Source: CAIKBL01 sp964555355 (GTDB taxonomy: Bacteria > Pseudomonadota > Gammaproteobacteria > Ga0077536). From it: 64,000 nucleotides of DNA. The stretch covers positions 124,001 through 188,000 of the forward strand of contig CAZKRY010000005.1 of the NCBI GenBank assembly GCA_964555355.1. Direction: 5' to 3'. The translations under genes were made by a program, and so were the position numbers. This document shows positions 37,476 through 46,731 of this stretch, in pieces (within the stretch, counting starts at the first letter, position 1; each line of letters starts with the position of its first letter). The notes below the pieces were generated by a model, which saw nothing but the letters and a program-made list of their open reading frames with translations, made no database searches and had not been told where the DNA came from.

Positions 37476-38126
37476 ATGCGAGCGTTGGTCATTGACGACG
37501 AAAAGTTGGTTCTTGATGGGCTGGATGCCTTTCTGCAGGCCACGGTCCCGGATTTGTCGCTCGACAAAACATCGGACGTCACGACCGCGCTCGATCTCAT
37601 CGCGTCCGTCAGTTACGAATTAGTCCTACTCGATTGGCATCTGCTAGGACCTGAAGGCAAGGAGCTCCGCGGAGATGTCATCGTCGAAGCAATCCGCCGT
37701 AGGGGTTCGGGCGTGCCAATTCTGGTGGTGTCGGGCGATGAGCAAATCGACTGGTCGGCAATGGTTTTGCATTACGGACTCGCCGGCATGGTCTCCAAAA
37801 GCGCGAGCGGCACTGAATTAATCAACGCCATTCAAGTCGTCATTCACGGCGGTATGTATCTCCCGCCGAGCACCCGGACCAACAAGCTCGATATGCGTTT
37901 TCGGCGCGCCAATACCGTTGATAAGTCAGCCTTGCGTGAACGCTATCCGGAGCTGACCGAGCGACAGGCTGAGGTCTTCGAAGTCATGAAGCGTGGCCTG
38001 AGCGATAAACATATCGCGCGCGAACTCGGCGTCGCCGAGTCGACGGTTAAGTCGCATGTGCGGGCGATTCTGGATGTGCTGGGCGTGCGGCGACGCGGCG
38101 AAGCCGTGTTTAAAGCCAATGAGTGA
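37476..38126 (+). CDS. NarL/LuxR-type response regulator
   Basis: This 216-residue DNA-binding response regulator has a receiver domain (about 1-120) with acidic residues Asp7-Asp8, the phosphoacceptor Asp53 in LLDWHLLGP and a conserved Lys in GMVSKSAS. A C-terminal LuxR/NarL HTH (about 160-205) contains LTERQAEVFEVMKRGLSDKHIARELGVAES. The ATG at 37476 has AGAGG nearby; the open frame extends upstream to 37275. Its last codons overlap the histidine kinase start by 8 bp. It probably controls its own operon, including the fusion enzyme, via the palindrome at 37370. Confidence 0.93.
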   Translation: MRALVIDDEKLVLDGLDAFLQATVPDLSLDKTSDVTTALDLIASVSYELVLLDWHLLGPEGKELRGDVIVEAIRRRGSGVPILVVSGDEQIDWSAMVLHYGLAGMVSKSASGTELINAIQVVIHGGMYLPPSTRTNKLDMRFRRANTVDKSALRERYPELTERQAEVFEVMKRGLSDKHIARELGVAESTVKSHVRAILDVLGVRRRGEAVFKANE

Positions 38127-39942
38127 GTGGCGCGTGAACGAAACGTCGATCCTCGTAGGCAGACCGGATCCTGGCACGTATCGCCAAATCCAACTTATCC
38201 ATGATCAACTAAAGCGCAGCCCGTATGTCCTGTTAGTCATCGATTTGTTCATCGCGTGGTTGATCGCGCCGTTGACGGGGTGGCCGCTGATTGGTGGGTG
38301 GTTGGTGGTCAGCGCTGCGGTCCAGGCCGGACGAATGCGCTTTGTCACCCGTCTCGAACTCGCGGCGCATGCGCCGACGGTTCGCGATATCAATCAGCTT
38401 GCGCTGTGGTTTTTCGCCAATGGCCTGACGCGCGTGCTGCCCATTTTCTTCGCGTTTCGGTCGGAGGCCGCCGATCTCCACATGATGGTGACCTTGGTCA
38501 TGGTCGGTCAGGCGGCTGGTGGCGTTGGGACCGCGGCGGGCTTTGTGCGCGCCTTTGTCGCGTGGTCGGCGCCGGTTGCATGCTCGTTGATCGGCGGATG
38601 GATCTGGCAGGGCGCGTTCGAAAACTACTGGATCGCGTTGCTGCTGGTCTTTCTGTTCACATTATTGACGGCGAATGTGCGGAGTTACGGTCGTGCCATC
38701 GTGCAACTCGGCATTCAGGTGCAACTGGCCAACGCCGAACGCGCACGCGCCGAAGCCGAACGCGAACGTGCGGATGAAGAGCGTGCACGCGCCGAGGCGG
38801 CGGTCATGGCGCGCACACGGTTTTTCGCCGCCGCAAGTCACGACTTGCGCCAGCCGCTCGGCGCACTGCGTTGGTATGGCGATGCCGTGCTGGTCCACGC
38901 CAATAAGCTCAAGCACGAGCCACTGCAAACCGTGGGCGCAGGCATCATTCGCGCGCTTGAGCATGCGGAGCCGTTGGTCAGCAAATATTTGGATATCGCG
39001 AAGATGGAATCGGGCGCGCTCGAGATCTCGATTCAGCGTTGCGATGTCCCCGCGTTAGTGCAACGGGTCAGACAGGAGTACGCGCGCGAATTCGACGAGA
39101 GCGGGATCGCGTTGACCGAGGAAGTGTTATCGGCACCGGCCGAGTGCCTGGTGCAAACCGACATCAATGTATTACGCAGCATTCTCGATAACTTGGTCGG
39201 CAATGCATTGAAGTTCACCAACGAAGGCGCGGTCACGCTGCGGATCGCGCGCGTTGAAAAGGCTGACGCGCCGTTTGTGCGGATCGCGGTCATCGATACC
39301 GGCGTCGGCATTGCCGCGAACGAGCTCGATAAAATCTTCGAAGATTTCTATCAATTGCAGAACCCGGGTCGGTCGCGGGCCAGGGGCGTTGGACTCGGGT
39401 TATCGATCGTCAAACGTCAAGCGGCGTTGATCGGTGCCAGTATCGCGGTGAAGAGTGAGCCGGGGGCCGGCTCAACTTTTTGGATCGATTTGCCGGCGGA
39501 CAAGATCGTTGCATCAGTCGAGCCGTCCAGCGCGGTCAAAACGAAACCCGCGCCCATACATGGCAGCATTCGCGCGCTGCTGATTGACGATGAGGCCGAA
39601 GTGCGAGCCGCCCTCTGCGCGATGTTAACGGCGCATGGCTGGATGGTCGCGGCGGCGGCCGATCCGGCGGCGGCCGAAACAATCCTTGCCGAAGGCTTCA
39701 CACCGGACGTATTACTTGTGGATTACCGGCTAACCGGACCTGAAACAGGGATCGATGTCATAACACGCTGGCGCGCGCACGGTGACTGCGAGGCGCCGGC
39801 CGTTTTGCTGACGGGGGATTCATCGCCGGATCGGCTAGCCGAATTCGCGCGTGTTGGTTTGCCGGTCTTACACAAACCCATCGAAAGCGAGCGTTTGCTC
39901 GCGTTGGTCCACGCTTGCTTATCACATGAGGGCGCCGCATGA
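38119..39942 (+). CDS. Membrane hybrid sensor histidine kinase
   Basis: A 607-residue inner-membrane kinase. Hydrophobic segments fill residues about 36-185, with no large periplasmic sensor domain. A charged heptad-like helix (206-232, rich in Ala, Glu and Arg) leads to HisKA. The phosphorylated His is His241 in AASHDLRQPLGAL. The ATPase domain shows DNLVGNALKFTN, DTGVGIAANE and GVGLGLSIVKR. A C-terminal receiver has its phosphoacceptor Asp535 in LLVDYRLTG. Start and stop overlap both neighbours (ATGAGTGA and ATGA), indicating translational coupling to the regulator and to the giant fusion enzyme. Signal sensed is unknown; a membrane-dissolved compound is possible. Confidence 0.93.
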   Translation: MSEWRVNETSILVGRPDPGTYRQIQLIHDQLKRSPYVLLVIDLFIAWLIAPLTGWPLIGGWLVVSAAVQAGRMRFVTRLELAAHAPTVRDINQLALWFFANGLTRVLPIFFAFRSEAADLHMMVTLVMVGQAAGGVGTAAGFVRAFVAWSAPVACSLIGGWIWQGAFENYWIALLLVFLFTLLTANVRSYGRAIVQLGIQVQLANAERARAEAERERADEERARAEAAVMARTRFFAAASHDLRQPLGALRWYGDAVLVHANKLKHEPLQTVGAGIIRALEHAEPLVSKYLDIAKMESGALEISIQRCDVPALVQRVRQEYAREFDESGIALTEEVLSAPAECLVQTDINVLRSILDNLVGNALKFTNEGAVTLRIARVEKADAPFVRIAVIDTGVGIAANELDKIFEDFYQLQNPGRSRARGVGLGLSIVKRQAALIGASIAVKSEPGAGSTFWIDLPADKIVASVEPSSAVKTKPAPIHGSIRALLIDDEAEVRAALCAMLTAHGWMVAAAADPAAAETILAEGFTPDVLLVDYRLTGPETGIDVITRWRAHGDCEAPAVLLTGDSSPDRLAEFARVGLPVLHKPIESERLLALVHACLSHEGAA

Positions 39943-42900
39943 AGCGAGGGAAAGCTTGGTTGTCGCAAAACGTCGAGACGTTAGCCGCGCGCCACGAAGA
40001 GCGCGAGACGCCGGCGTTCGATGTAGTGGTGGTCGGCAGCGGCTATGGGGGTGCGGTCGCCGCGGCAAGATTAAGCACGCTCGGGCGGGACGGCAGCACG
40101 GTGCCGCTGTCGGTAGCCGTGCTTGAGCGTGGCGTCGAATACGCGGCGGGCAGTTTCCCGGCGACGTTCGCCGATGTCATCGGACATCAACGCTTGAGTG
40201 GCGGCGCTGGTCAAACCTTTCCAGAAGGGTTGATGGATTGGCGTGTCAGTGGTGATGTCTGGGCGTTGGTCGCGAATGGTTTAGGCGGTGGCTCGCTCAT
40301 TAATGCAGGTGTATGTGAACGCCCCTACGCCGCTATTTTTGATCAAACCGTGTGGCCGGCACCGTGGCGCGCAAATCATGCCAAGTGGGGGCATTTGTTC
40401 GCGCGCGCGGAACACGCGTTGGACGCCGCGCGTTGGCCGCGCGATGCTGTACGCAAACAGCAAATCATGCAGGACTTGGCGGATCGCTTGGACGGCGAAG
40501 CGCGTTCGGTAACGGTATCCATCACACCGCCGGATGCAATCGCATCGGTGGGTGATGAGGCGACCCCCCCACGCTATCCGTGTATTGAGTGCGGCGATTG
40601 TTTTACCGGCTGCAATGTCGGCGCCAAGCGCACACTCGCGCACACCTATCTGGCGCGTGCCTATCGCCAGGGCGTGGAATTTTATTGCGGTGCCACCGTG
40701 CGCCGAGTCGAGCGGTTAGCGTCATCCGCAAGCGGCGCGCGTTGGGCCGTGGTGTACGTTTTTACCGATCCTCAACGCACGCCGGGCGCTGACGTTGAAT
40801 TCAAAGTGCTGGCGCGCGATGTGGTGCTCGCGGCCGGCACTTTTGGCACCACCGAGATTCTGATGCGCTCGCAACGCGGACGCGGCGGCGAGTTGCACTT
40901 TTCCGCGCGGTTGGGCGACGGCTTTTCCGGTAACGGTGACATGCTGAGTGCGTTCTACGACTACGGCACCCAGGTGAACGCCAGCGCACCGGAGTCGACG
41001 CCACTGACATCGCGTAAATCAGGACCCACTATCACGACGCAAATCGAGTGGTTGGAACCGCGCGGTCCGCGCGGCGAGTGGCGTGGCGTCGTACAGGACT
41101 TAACGGTGCCTGGCGCGCTCGGCTGGGTGTTTCGTGAGATTGTCACCACCATGATGGTGCCGGAGCGCTGGACCCACTGGAATTGGCGGTGCGAAACAAA
41201 TCGCGGCGCCGATCCGTATGTAGTCGACGAAGAGGCGATTCAACGAAGCTTGTTGACCGTCTGTTATGTGGACGATGGCGCGCAAGGGCGGCTTGAACCC
41301 GGGCCGGAGTGGGGCGGGGCGTTGCGTGACGGCGCGTTAATTGTGCGTTGGCCTGAACTCGGTACCGTGCAGTCCTTTAGAACGGCGGAGCAGCGGCTTG
41401 CCGCGAAACTGCCTGGCAACACGGCATTTTTGCGCAATCCACTTTGGCAGTTCATGCCAAAGGCCGATTACATGAGTTTAGGGCAGACGAAGCAACGCCA
41501 GTTAACCGTGCATCCCCTTGGCGGCTGTCGGCTGGCGGAGAATGCCGACGAAGGCGTCGTCGATGCTTTCGGCCGAGTATTCGATACGGGCACGCGATTT
41601 TACGATGGCGCGCCGCAGGCGGAAACACTGCGTTTGCGGCACGAAGGGCGCACGCGGCAGATACTGCACGATGGACTCCATGTGCTCGATGGCTCCGTCA
41701 TGCCTTGCGCGCTGGGGATTAATCCGCTCTTGACCATCACCGCGTTAGCGGAAGGCATGATCGACGAATGGCAGGTGCAATACGGCTGGCACGAAGTCCG
41801 TTCGCCTTTGCGCGCGTTGCCGCGCGCGCCCTTGCCGCAGGCGCCGGAGAGTGTCGAACTCCATCGTGCGCCAACCGCGGTACGATTCCGCGAAGGTATG
41901 GCGGGTGCGCTCGCGGCGCCTTTGCAACCCGATCCGAACAATCCGTTGCACCTCGCCATGCATGTCAATTTTGCACCAGTGCCGGATCTACAAGCCTTCG
42001 TCCAAGCCTCCCATCGGGAAACTGCGCTGACGGCGACTTTTCATCTCGGTGCGCGGCGTACGCCGATGCGCACCGGTCGTGAAGTCGTGCAGCCGATAGC
42101 GGGCAATGTGCCGTTGACGCTCGCGGGCGCGGTGCAATGGTTTGCCCGCGAACCCAGCAATATGCTGTGTCGCCTGCGGCATTCGGGTTGGGCATACCTA
42201 CGCAATCGTTTTGCCGCGGATTTCGTCGAATCATCCCATCAACACGAGCCGTTGTTCGGCGGGCTTTGGGACAAGCTAAAAGGTCTCACGCACTTCGGCG
42301 CCGTGCGTCAACTAGCGTATCGCTTTGAGCCGCTGCCGCATGCATGGGCATTACCAAACTTGACGCTGCCCGCCGGCACGGTCATCACGGGGACTAAGCG
42401 GGTCGGATATCGAATTTTCACGCGCGGCGATCCAGATTCGACCAATCCATGGCGACAGCTGAGCGAAATGCCGCTGGTCGCGACGACGCCAGACGGCGTG
42501 CGGATTGAATTAGGCGTCTTGGAGTTTGTGCCGCTCACCAGCCTCGATCGTTATCAATTACCGTTGGAAGTTTTGCGCCAACACAATGCTCTGACGGCGT
42601 TTCAGGACTTGATGTCACTCGGCCTCTACTTCGCGCGTGCGCTCGGTGGGCTGCACATGTTGAACTTCAGGCGCCCAGAATATCCGGTCGAAATCAACGG
42701 CCCGCGTGCACTCCTGCGGTTGCCGCCGCTTACTTACGATGCGCGCGATCCGCGTTTCCGGAATTTGACGGTAAGCGCGCACGCAGTCGACGTACCGCTC
42801 GCGAATGAACCCAATTTGAAGCTTAGGTTAACGCGCGTGCGCCCGGCGCAGGTGACGCAAGCTTCACCGGTGGTGTTGTTTCATGGCTTAGGTTCCGGCG

Positions 42901-45368
42901 GCATCCAGTTCACCCATCCGGGAATCGAGGCACCGATGGCCACCTGGCTCGCGCAGCAAGGTTTTGATGTCTGGGTACCCGAACTCCGCACAAGTATCGG
43001 CCTCGAAACTTCACGTCGGCAATGGCTGATGGATGATATTGCGCGCGAGGATGTACCGGCATTGATTGCGGAAGTCTGTCGCCTTGCCAACATTCGGAAA
43101 GTGAGTGTCATCGCGCATTGCATCGGCTCGGCCATGTTTTGCATGTCGATGTTGTCCGGACGGCTCGCCGGGCGCGTCGATAAGGCGATCCTGATGCAAG
43201 TGGGACCTCGGGTTGAATTACCGCAGGCGAGTAAGGCACGCGGTTACTTGGCGTTTCGCGTGCAGCAATTACTCGGTGCGGACACGGTCGACAGTGTCGC
43301 GAGTCAAGACGTCACGGATACCGAAGTCATATTGGATAGGCTGCTCGGCAGCCTGGTCTATCCGGCGCACCAGCGGCCGCATTATCGCTTAGGGTGCGAT
43401 CTACGGAAAAACACACGGCGCACGAACGCCAATCGCTCCGCCGGTATTTTTGGTCAGTTATTCGAATACGAAAACATGAGTCCGAGACTACTCGATCATC
43501 TCGACGATCTGTTGGGCCACGTCAATCTCACCACCTATGAGCAGACCGCGCAGTTTGTGTTTTATCGCCGCTTGGTCGATCAAGCCGGCGACGATGTCTA
43601 TGTCACGCCGGCGAATGTCGCGCAGTATTTCAATATCCCGGTGCTGTTGATTCACGGCGAAGAAAATCAAACGTTCGATCCGATGACGCTCGAGCGCAAT
43701 CAGCGTTTATTTCAACGCGCGGGCGTGCCGGTTGAGGTGCTATCGGTGCCTGGTCACGGGCATCTCGACTGCGTCGTGGGCACTCGGATCGCGGAGATGA
43801 TTTATCCCGCGATGCTCCGCCATCTGCTCACGCCGCCGGTCAGTCATCCCACCGAACCGAGCGAGCCGCGCACTGCGTTACCTGCGATTGGCCCATGGAT
43901 AGGGCATGCCGCGCGTAATGCGACGTCTGGGGACATTGAATTACACATCGGCGTACGAGTTGACGATTACGATAAACCGCTCGCCGGTGTCGTGAGCCTG
44001 ATGCACGCGGGCACCACGCCGCTCGCAGACCTGCAAGTCGCGTCGCCGCACGCCGCGCATGAGTACGCCTTTAACGTGACGATCGATCCGGCATCGCTCG
44101 CGAGCCACACGAGCGTCGAGGTCACGGTCATGCCGGTGTATCGTGCGTTACCGGCTAGCGCCAACGAGTTTATCGCTACCTCTCATGGCGTGCGGCAGTA
44201 CGAGCGCGAGCAACGGTCACTCGCGGGGCTCCCTGATGCGCGCACGCCGAGTTTGCGACTCGACGCTGAATGGATTGCCCGGCAAATCAATCCGTCGCCG
44301 CAAGACCTAGGGTTAATTCTCGGCGCGTGCCGCCAGCGTCCATTGTTAGTCGACAGAGAGCTAGCGGATCGCGGCATGAGCCGGATTGTCGCCGCGTTAG
44401 ACGGGAATCGCGAATCGGCGCTTGGTGCACATGTGCTGATCGACGCCGTCGTACTGAGTGGCGATCAGGTCTACGCCGACTCCCGTGCGATGAACATCAA
44501 TGCAAACGCCACGCGTGGTCGTTTCAATGATGCTTATCGCGAAGCTTGGACAGCACCGCATCAGCACGAAGTCATGCGCCGCCGACCGGTGTACATGGCG
44601 CTTGATGATCATGAATTCTCCAATGACTACAACGATGTAGTAGCGCGGGAACGCGCGATTGAATTCATGCACGCACGTGACGCATGGCAAAAGTATTTGA
44701 TTGCCGCGGGGCCGCCGCGCGAGCCGCTTGCGCCGTCCGCGGCATGGACGGCGACCTCGGTACGTGGATTCGGCGTGTTTCTCTGCGATACGCGTTCAGC
44801 GCGCCGCGATCAGGCGAGTTTGTCTCGCCATGGCGCGGCCATCATGGGGCCGTTGCAGATGTACAAATTAAAACAGTGGCTATTGCAACGCGAACAAGAT
44901 GCAAGCTACGGCGCGCGCGCGAAAATCGTAGTCATGGGCACGCCGGTAGTGCCTTTTTTCGCAAGTGCCAATACACCGAGTGGCGCGCTTGGCAGTGATG
45001 GATGGCAGCGTTTCCCGGACAGCCTCGCCGAATTGTTCGAGTGGATCGCGATTCACGGCATTCGCAACGTCGTTTTCTTGAGCGGTGATTATCATCACTT
45101 CGCTGACGTCAATTTGACATTGGAAGCCCCCGGACGGCCGCGCATCGGTGCGCGCTGCATCGTCACCTCGGGTCTTTACACGCCGTATCCCTTTGCCAAT
45201 GCGGAAGTAGAGGAATGGTTAACGCCTGCCGCTTGCGCGCCGCTCAGACTCCGCGCCGGTCACGTGAAATGGGGATACCAGATTACCCGCGAGCGGGGCG
45301 GCAGCGGTTATACCCGTTTGAGCTTTCACGCGAACGGGCGCGTTGACGCGGATTTTGTCGTGGTGTGA
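39939..45368 (+). CDS. Triple fusion: GMC oxidoreductase, alpha/beta hydrolase, PhoD-like phosphatase
   Basis: This 1809-residue protein contains three enzymes. Residues about 25-610 form a GMC flavoprotein of the cholesterol oxidase kind: FAD loop GSGYGG (33-38), Cys215/218/221/225 in CIECGDCFTGCNVGAK, and active-site His525 (HPLGGC) and Asn595 (GINPLLT). Residues about 640-955 form a two-part beta-rich region. Residues about 960-1290 form an alpha/beta hydrolase with oxyanion motif HGLG at 982, nucleophile Cys1061 in AHCIGS, probable acid Asp1247 and base His1273 or 1275. Residues about 1300-1809 carry PhoD-like metal motifs GDQVYAD (1508-1514), LDDHEF (1555-1560) and SGDYHH (1715-1720). 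No signal peptide is obvious. Oxidation of a sterol-like alcohol, ester/thioester cleavage and phosphoester cleavage on one chain are inferred. Confidence 0.92.
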   Translation: MKRGKAWLSQNVETLAARHEERETPAFDVVVVGSGYGGAVAAARLSTLGRDGSTVPLSVAVLERGVEYAAGSFPATFADVIGHQRLSGGAGQTFPEGLMDWRVSGDVWALVANGLGGGSLINAGVCERPYAAIFDQTVWPAPWRANHAKWGHLFARAEHALDAARWPRDAVRKQQIMQDLADRLDGEARSVTVSITPPDAIASVGDEATPPRYPCIECGDCFTGCNVGAKRTLAHTYLARAYRQGVEFYCGATVRRVERLASSASGARWAVVYVFTDPQRTPGADVEFKVLARDVVLAAGTFGTTEILMRSQRGRGGELHFSARLGDGFSGNGDMLSAFYDYGTQVNASAPESTPLTSRKSGPTITTQIEWLEPRGPRGEWRGVVQDLTVPGALGWVFREIVTTMMVPERWTHWNWRCETNRGADPYVVDEEAIQRSLLTVCYVDDGAQGRLEPGPEWGGALRDGALIVRWPELGTVQSFRTAEQRLAAKLPGNTAFLRNPLWQFMPKADYMSLGQTKQRQLTVHPLGGCRLAENADEGVVDAFGRVFDTGTRFYDGAPQAETLRLRHEGRTRQILHDGLHVLDGSVMPCALGINPLLTITALAEGMIDEWQVQYGWHEVRSPLRALPRAPLPQAPESVELHRAPTAVRFREGMAGALAAPLQPDPNNPLHLAMHVNFAPVPDLQAFVQASHRETALTATFHLGARRTPMRTGREVVQPIAGNVPLTLAGAVQWFAREPSNMLCRLRHSGWAYLRNRFAADFVESSHQHEPLFGGLWDKLKGLTHFGAVRQLAYRFEPLPHAWALPNLTLPAGTVITGTKRVGYRIFTRGDPDSTNPWRQLSEMPLVATTPDGVRIELGVLEFVPLTSLDRYQLPLEVLRQHNALTAFQDLMSLGLYFARALGGLHMLNFRRPEYPVEINGPRALLRLPPLTYDARDPRFRNLTVSAHAVDVPLANEPNLKLRLTRVRPAQVTQASPVVLFHGLGSGGIQFTHPGIEAPMATWLAQQGFDVWVPELRTSIGLETSRRQWLMDDIAREDVPALIAEVCRLANIRKVSVIAHCIGSAMFCMSMLSGRLAGRVDKAILMQVGPRVELPQASKARGYLAFRVQQLLGADTVDSVASQDVTDTEVILDRLLGSLVYPAHQRPHYRLGCDLRKNTRRTNANRSAGIFGQLFEYENMSPRLLDHLDDLLGHVNLTTYEQTAQFVFYRRLVDQAGDDVYVTPANVAQYFNIPVLLIHGEENQTFDPMTLERNQRLFQRAGVPVEVLSVPGHGHLDCVVGTRIAEMIYPAMLRHLLTPPVSHPTEPSEPRTALPAIGPWIGHAARNATSGDIELHIGVRVDDYDKPLAGVVSLMHAGTTPLADLQVASPHAAHEYAFNVTIDPASLASHTSVEVTVMPVYRALPASANEFIATSHGVRQYEREQRSLAGLPDARTPSLRLDAEWIARQINPSPQDLGLILGACRQRPLLVDRELADRGMSRIVAALDGNRESALGAHVLIDAVVLSGDQVYADSRAMNINANATRGRFNDAYREAWTAPHQHEVMRRRPVYMALDDHEFSNDYNDVVARERAIEFMHARDAWQKYLIAAGPPREPLAPSAAWTATSVRGFGVFLCDTRSARRDQASLSRHGAAIMGPLQMYKLKQWLLQREQDASYGARAKIVVMGTPVVPFFASANTPSGALGSDGWQRFPDSLAELFEWIAIHGIRNVVFLSGDYHHFADVNLTLEAPGRPRIGARCIVTSGLYTPYPFANAEVEEWLTPAACAPLRLRAGHVKWGYQITRERGGSGYTRLSFHANGRVDADFVVV

Positions 45369-45379
45369 ACGAGGACGAA

Positions 45380-45492
45380 GACCCTCACCCCTACCCTCCC
45401 GCGCGGCGGGAGAGGGAGAACTTTAAATGATCTTCCGCGCGTAATTCGCCTCTCCCACCGGGAGAGGCCGTCGCGCGGCGGCGGGTGAGGGG
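45380..45492. repeat. Palindromic repeat element, copy F
   Basis: A full element like copy E: ACCCTCACC end, a type-X hairpin near 45394-45416, an AT-rich middle, then a type-Y unit ending GGTGAGGGG. It separates the fusion gene from the lipid transporter operon. Confidence 0.85.
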
Positions 45493-45573
45493 CAGCGCAT
45501 CTATCGGCGACAAGCAAAGCTCATCACTACATTAATCTCTCGCACGAAAGTCGCCCGCTACATTAGAAGCGCA

Positions 45574-46731
45574 ATGCCGTTAGAATTCCCAACACCAATT
45601 GGGAACCGCCACTTGTCCTTTTCAGCCGAATTCACAAAGACGCCCGCACGCGAATTAAATGTGCGCCTACGCGGCGATTGGACGCGAGCCGCTTCGATAC
45701 CGCCGCTCGATGATTTCAAAGGGCACTTGAACGAGACTGCCGCAATTCGTTTTGTCGCTTCCGACCTTTCCAGCTGGGATTCGGTCTTGCTGATCTTCCT
45801 GCGACGCATCGAAACGCAAGCCAAACACGCCGGCGTCCTAGTCGACTACTCCGGCTTACCGGAGGGTGTGCAACGGTTATTAGCGCTCGCCTCCGCAGTC
45901 CCGGAAAGGCAAGGCGCGCAACGCTACGAGGAGCCACGGCGCGCGCTCGCCAAGCTCGGCGGTGCGGTGCAGGCGGCGTGGGCGGAAACTCAAGGCTTGC
46001 TGGCTTTTATCGGTGAAACCGTGTTGTCGTTTGGCCGCTTGTTGCGCGGACAGGCGCGTTTTCGGCGTACCGATTTTTTGCTACTGCTCCAGCAATGCGG
46101 CGCGCAGGCTTTGCCCATCGTCTCGTTGATCAGTTTCCTGGTCGGTATGATCTTGGCGTATGTCGGCGCCGTGCAGTTGAAGCAATTCGGCGCGCAGATT
46201 TTCGTCGCGAATTTGGTGGGCTTAGGCATGGCGCGCGAGATGGGCGCGATGATGACCGCCATCATCATGGCGGGACGCACCGGTGCCGCGTTCGCCGCCC
46301 AACTCGGCACGATGACCGTGGGTGAGGAGATCGATGCGCTGCGCACCAGCGGGTTCTCCCCAATCGACTTTTTGGTGATGCCGCGGATGCTCGCGCTAGC
46401 GCTGATGGTCCCGTTGTTATGCCTCTATGCCGACTTGCTGGGTATTCTGGGCGGTGCCTTTGTCGCGATTAGCTCGTTTGACTTGAGCTTTACGCAATAT
46501 TATGACCAAACCATCGCGTCGCTGAACTTAAAACAATTCGCGTTGGGACTTTTTAAAGCCGTGGTATTCGGCGTGCTAGTGGCGATCGCGGGCTGCCTGC
46601 GCGGCATGCAGTGCGGGCGTAGCGCCGCGGCCGTTGGTGATGCGGCGACTAGCGCGGTGGTCACCGGCATCGTGTGGATTATCGTGTCGGATGCAACGCT
46701 GACGGTGATTTATGACATCCTCGGTTGGTGA
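45574..46731 (+). CDS. MlaE-type lipid ABC transporter permease with N-terminal STAS domain
   Basis: This 385-residue inner-membrane permease belongs to a phospholipid or sterol-type ABC system. A STAS-like domain fills about residues 20-115. It is followed by the MlaE membrane region with LLLLQQCGAQALPIVSLISFLVGMILAY, FVANLVGLGMAREMGAMMTAIIMAGRTGAAFAAQLGTM and EEIDALRTSGFSPIDFLVMPRMLAL. The STAS fusion is common in this family. No strong Shine-Dalgarno precedes the ATG at 45574. It is the first of four tightly packed genes. Confidence 0.93.
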   Translation: MPLEFPTPIGNRHLSFSAEFTKTPARELNVRLRGDWTRAASIPPLDDFKGHLNETAAIRFVASDLSSWDSVLLIFLRRIETQAKHAGVLVDYSGLPEGVQRLLALASAVPERQGAQRYEEPRRALAKLGGAVQAAWAETQGLLAFIGETVLSFGRLLRGQARFRRTDFLLLLQQCGAQALPIVSLISFLVGMILAYVGAVQLKQFGAQIFVANLVGLGMAREMGAMMTAIIMAGRTGAAFAAQLGTMTVGEEIDALRTSGFSPIDFLVMPRMLALALMVPLLCLYADLLGILGGAFVAISSFDLSFTQYYDQTIASLNLKQFALGLFKAVVFGVLVAIAGCLRGMQCGRSAAAVGDAATSAVVTGIVWIIVSDATLTVIYDILGW

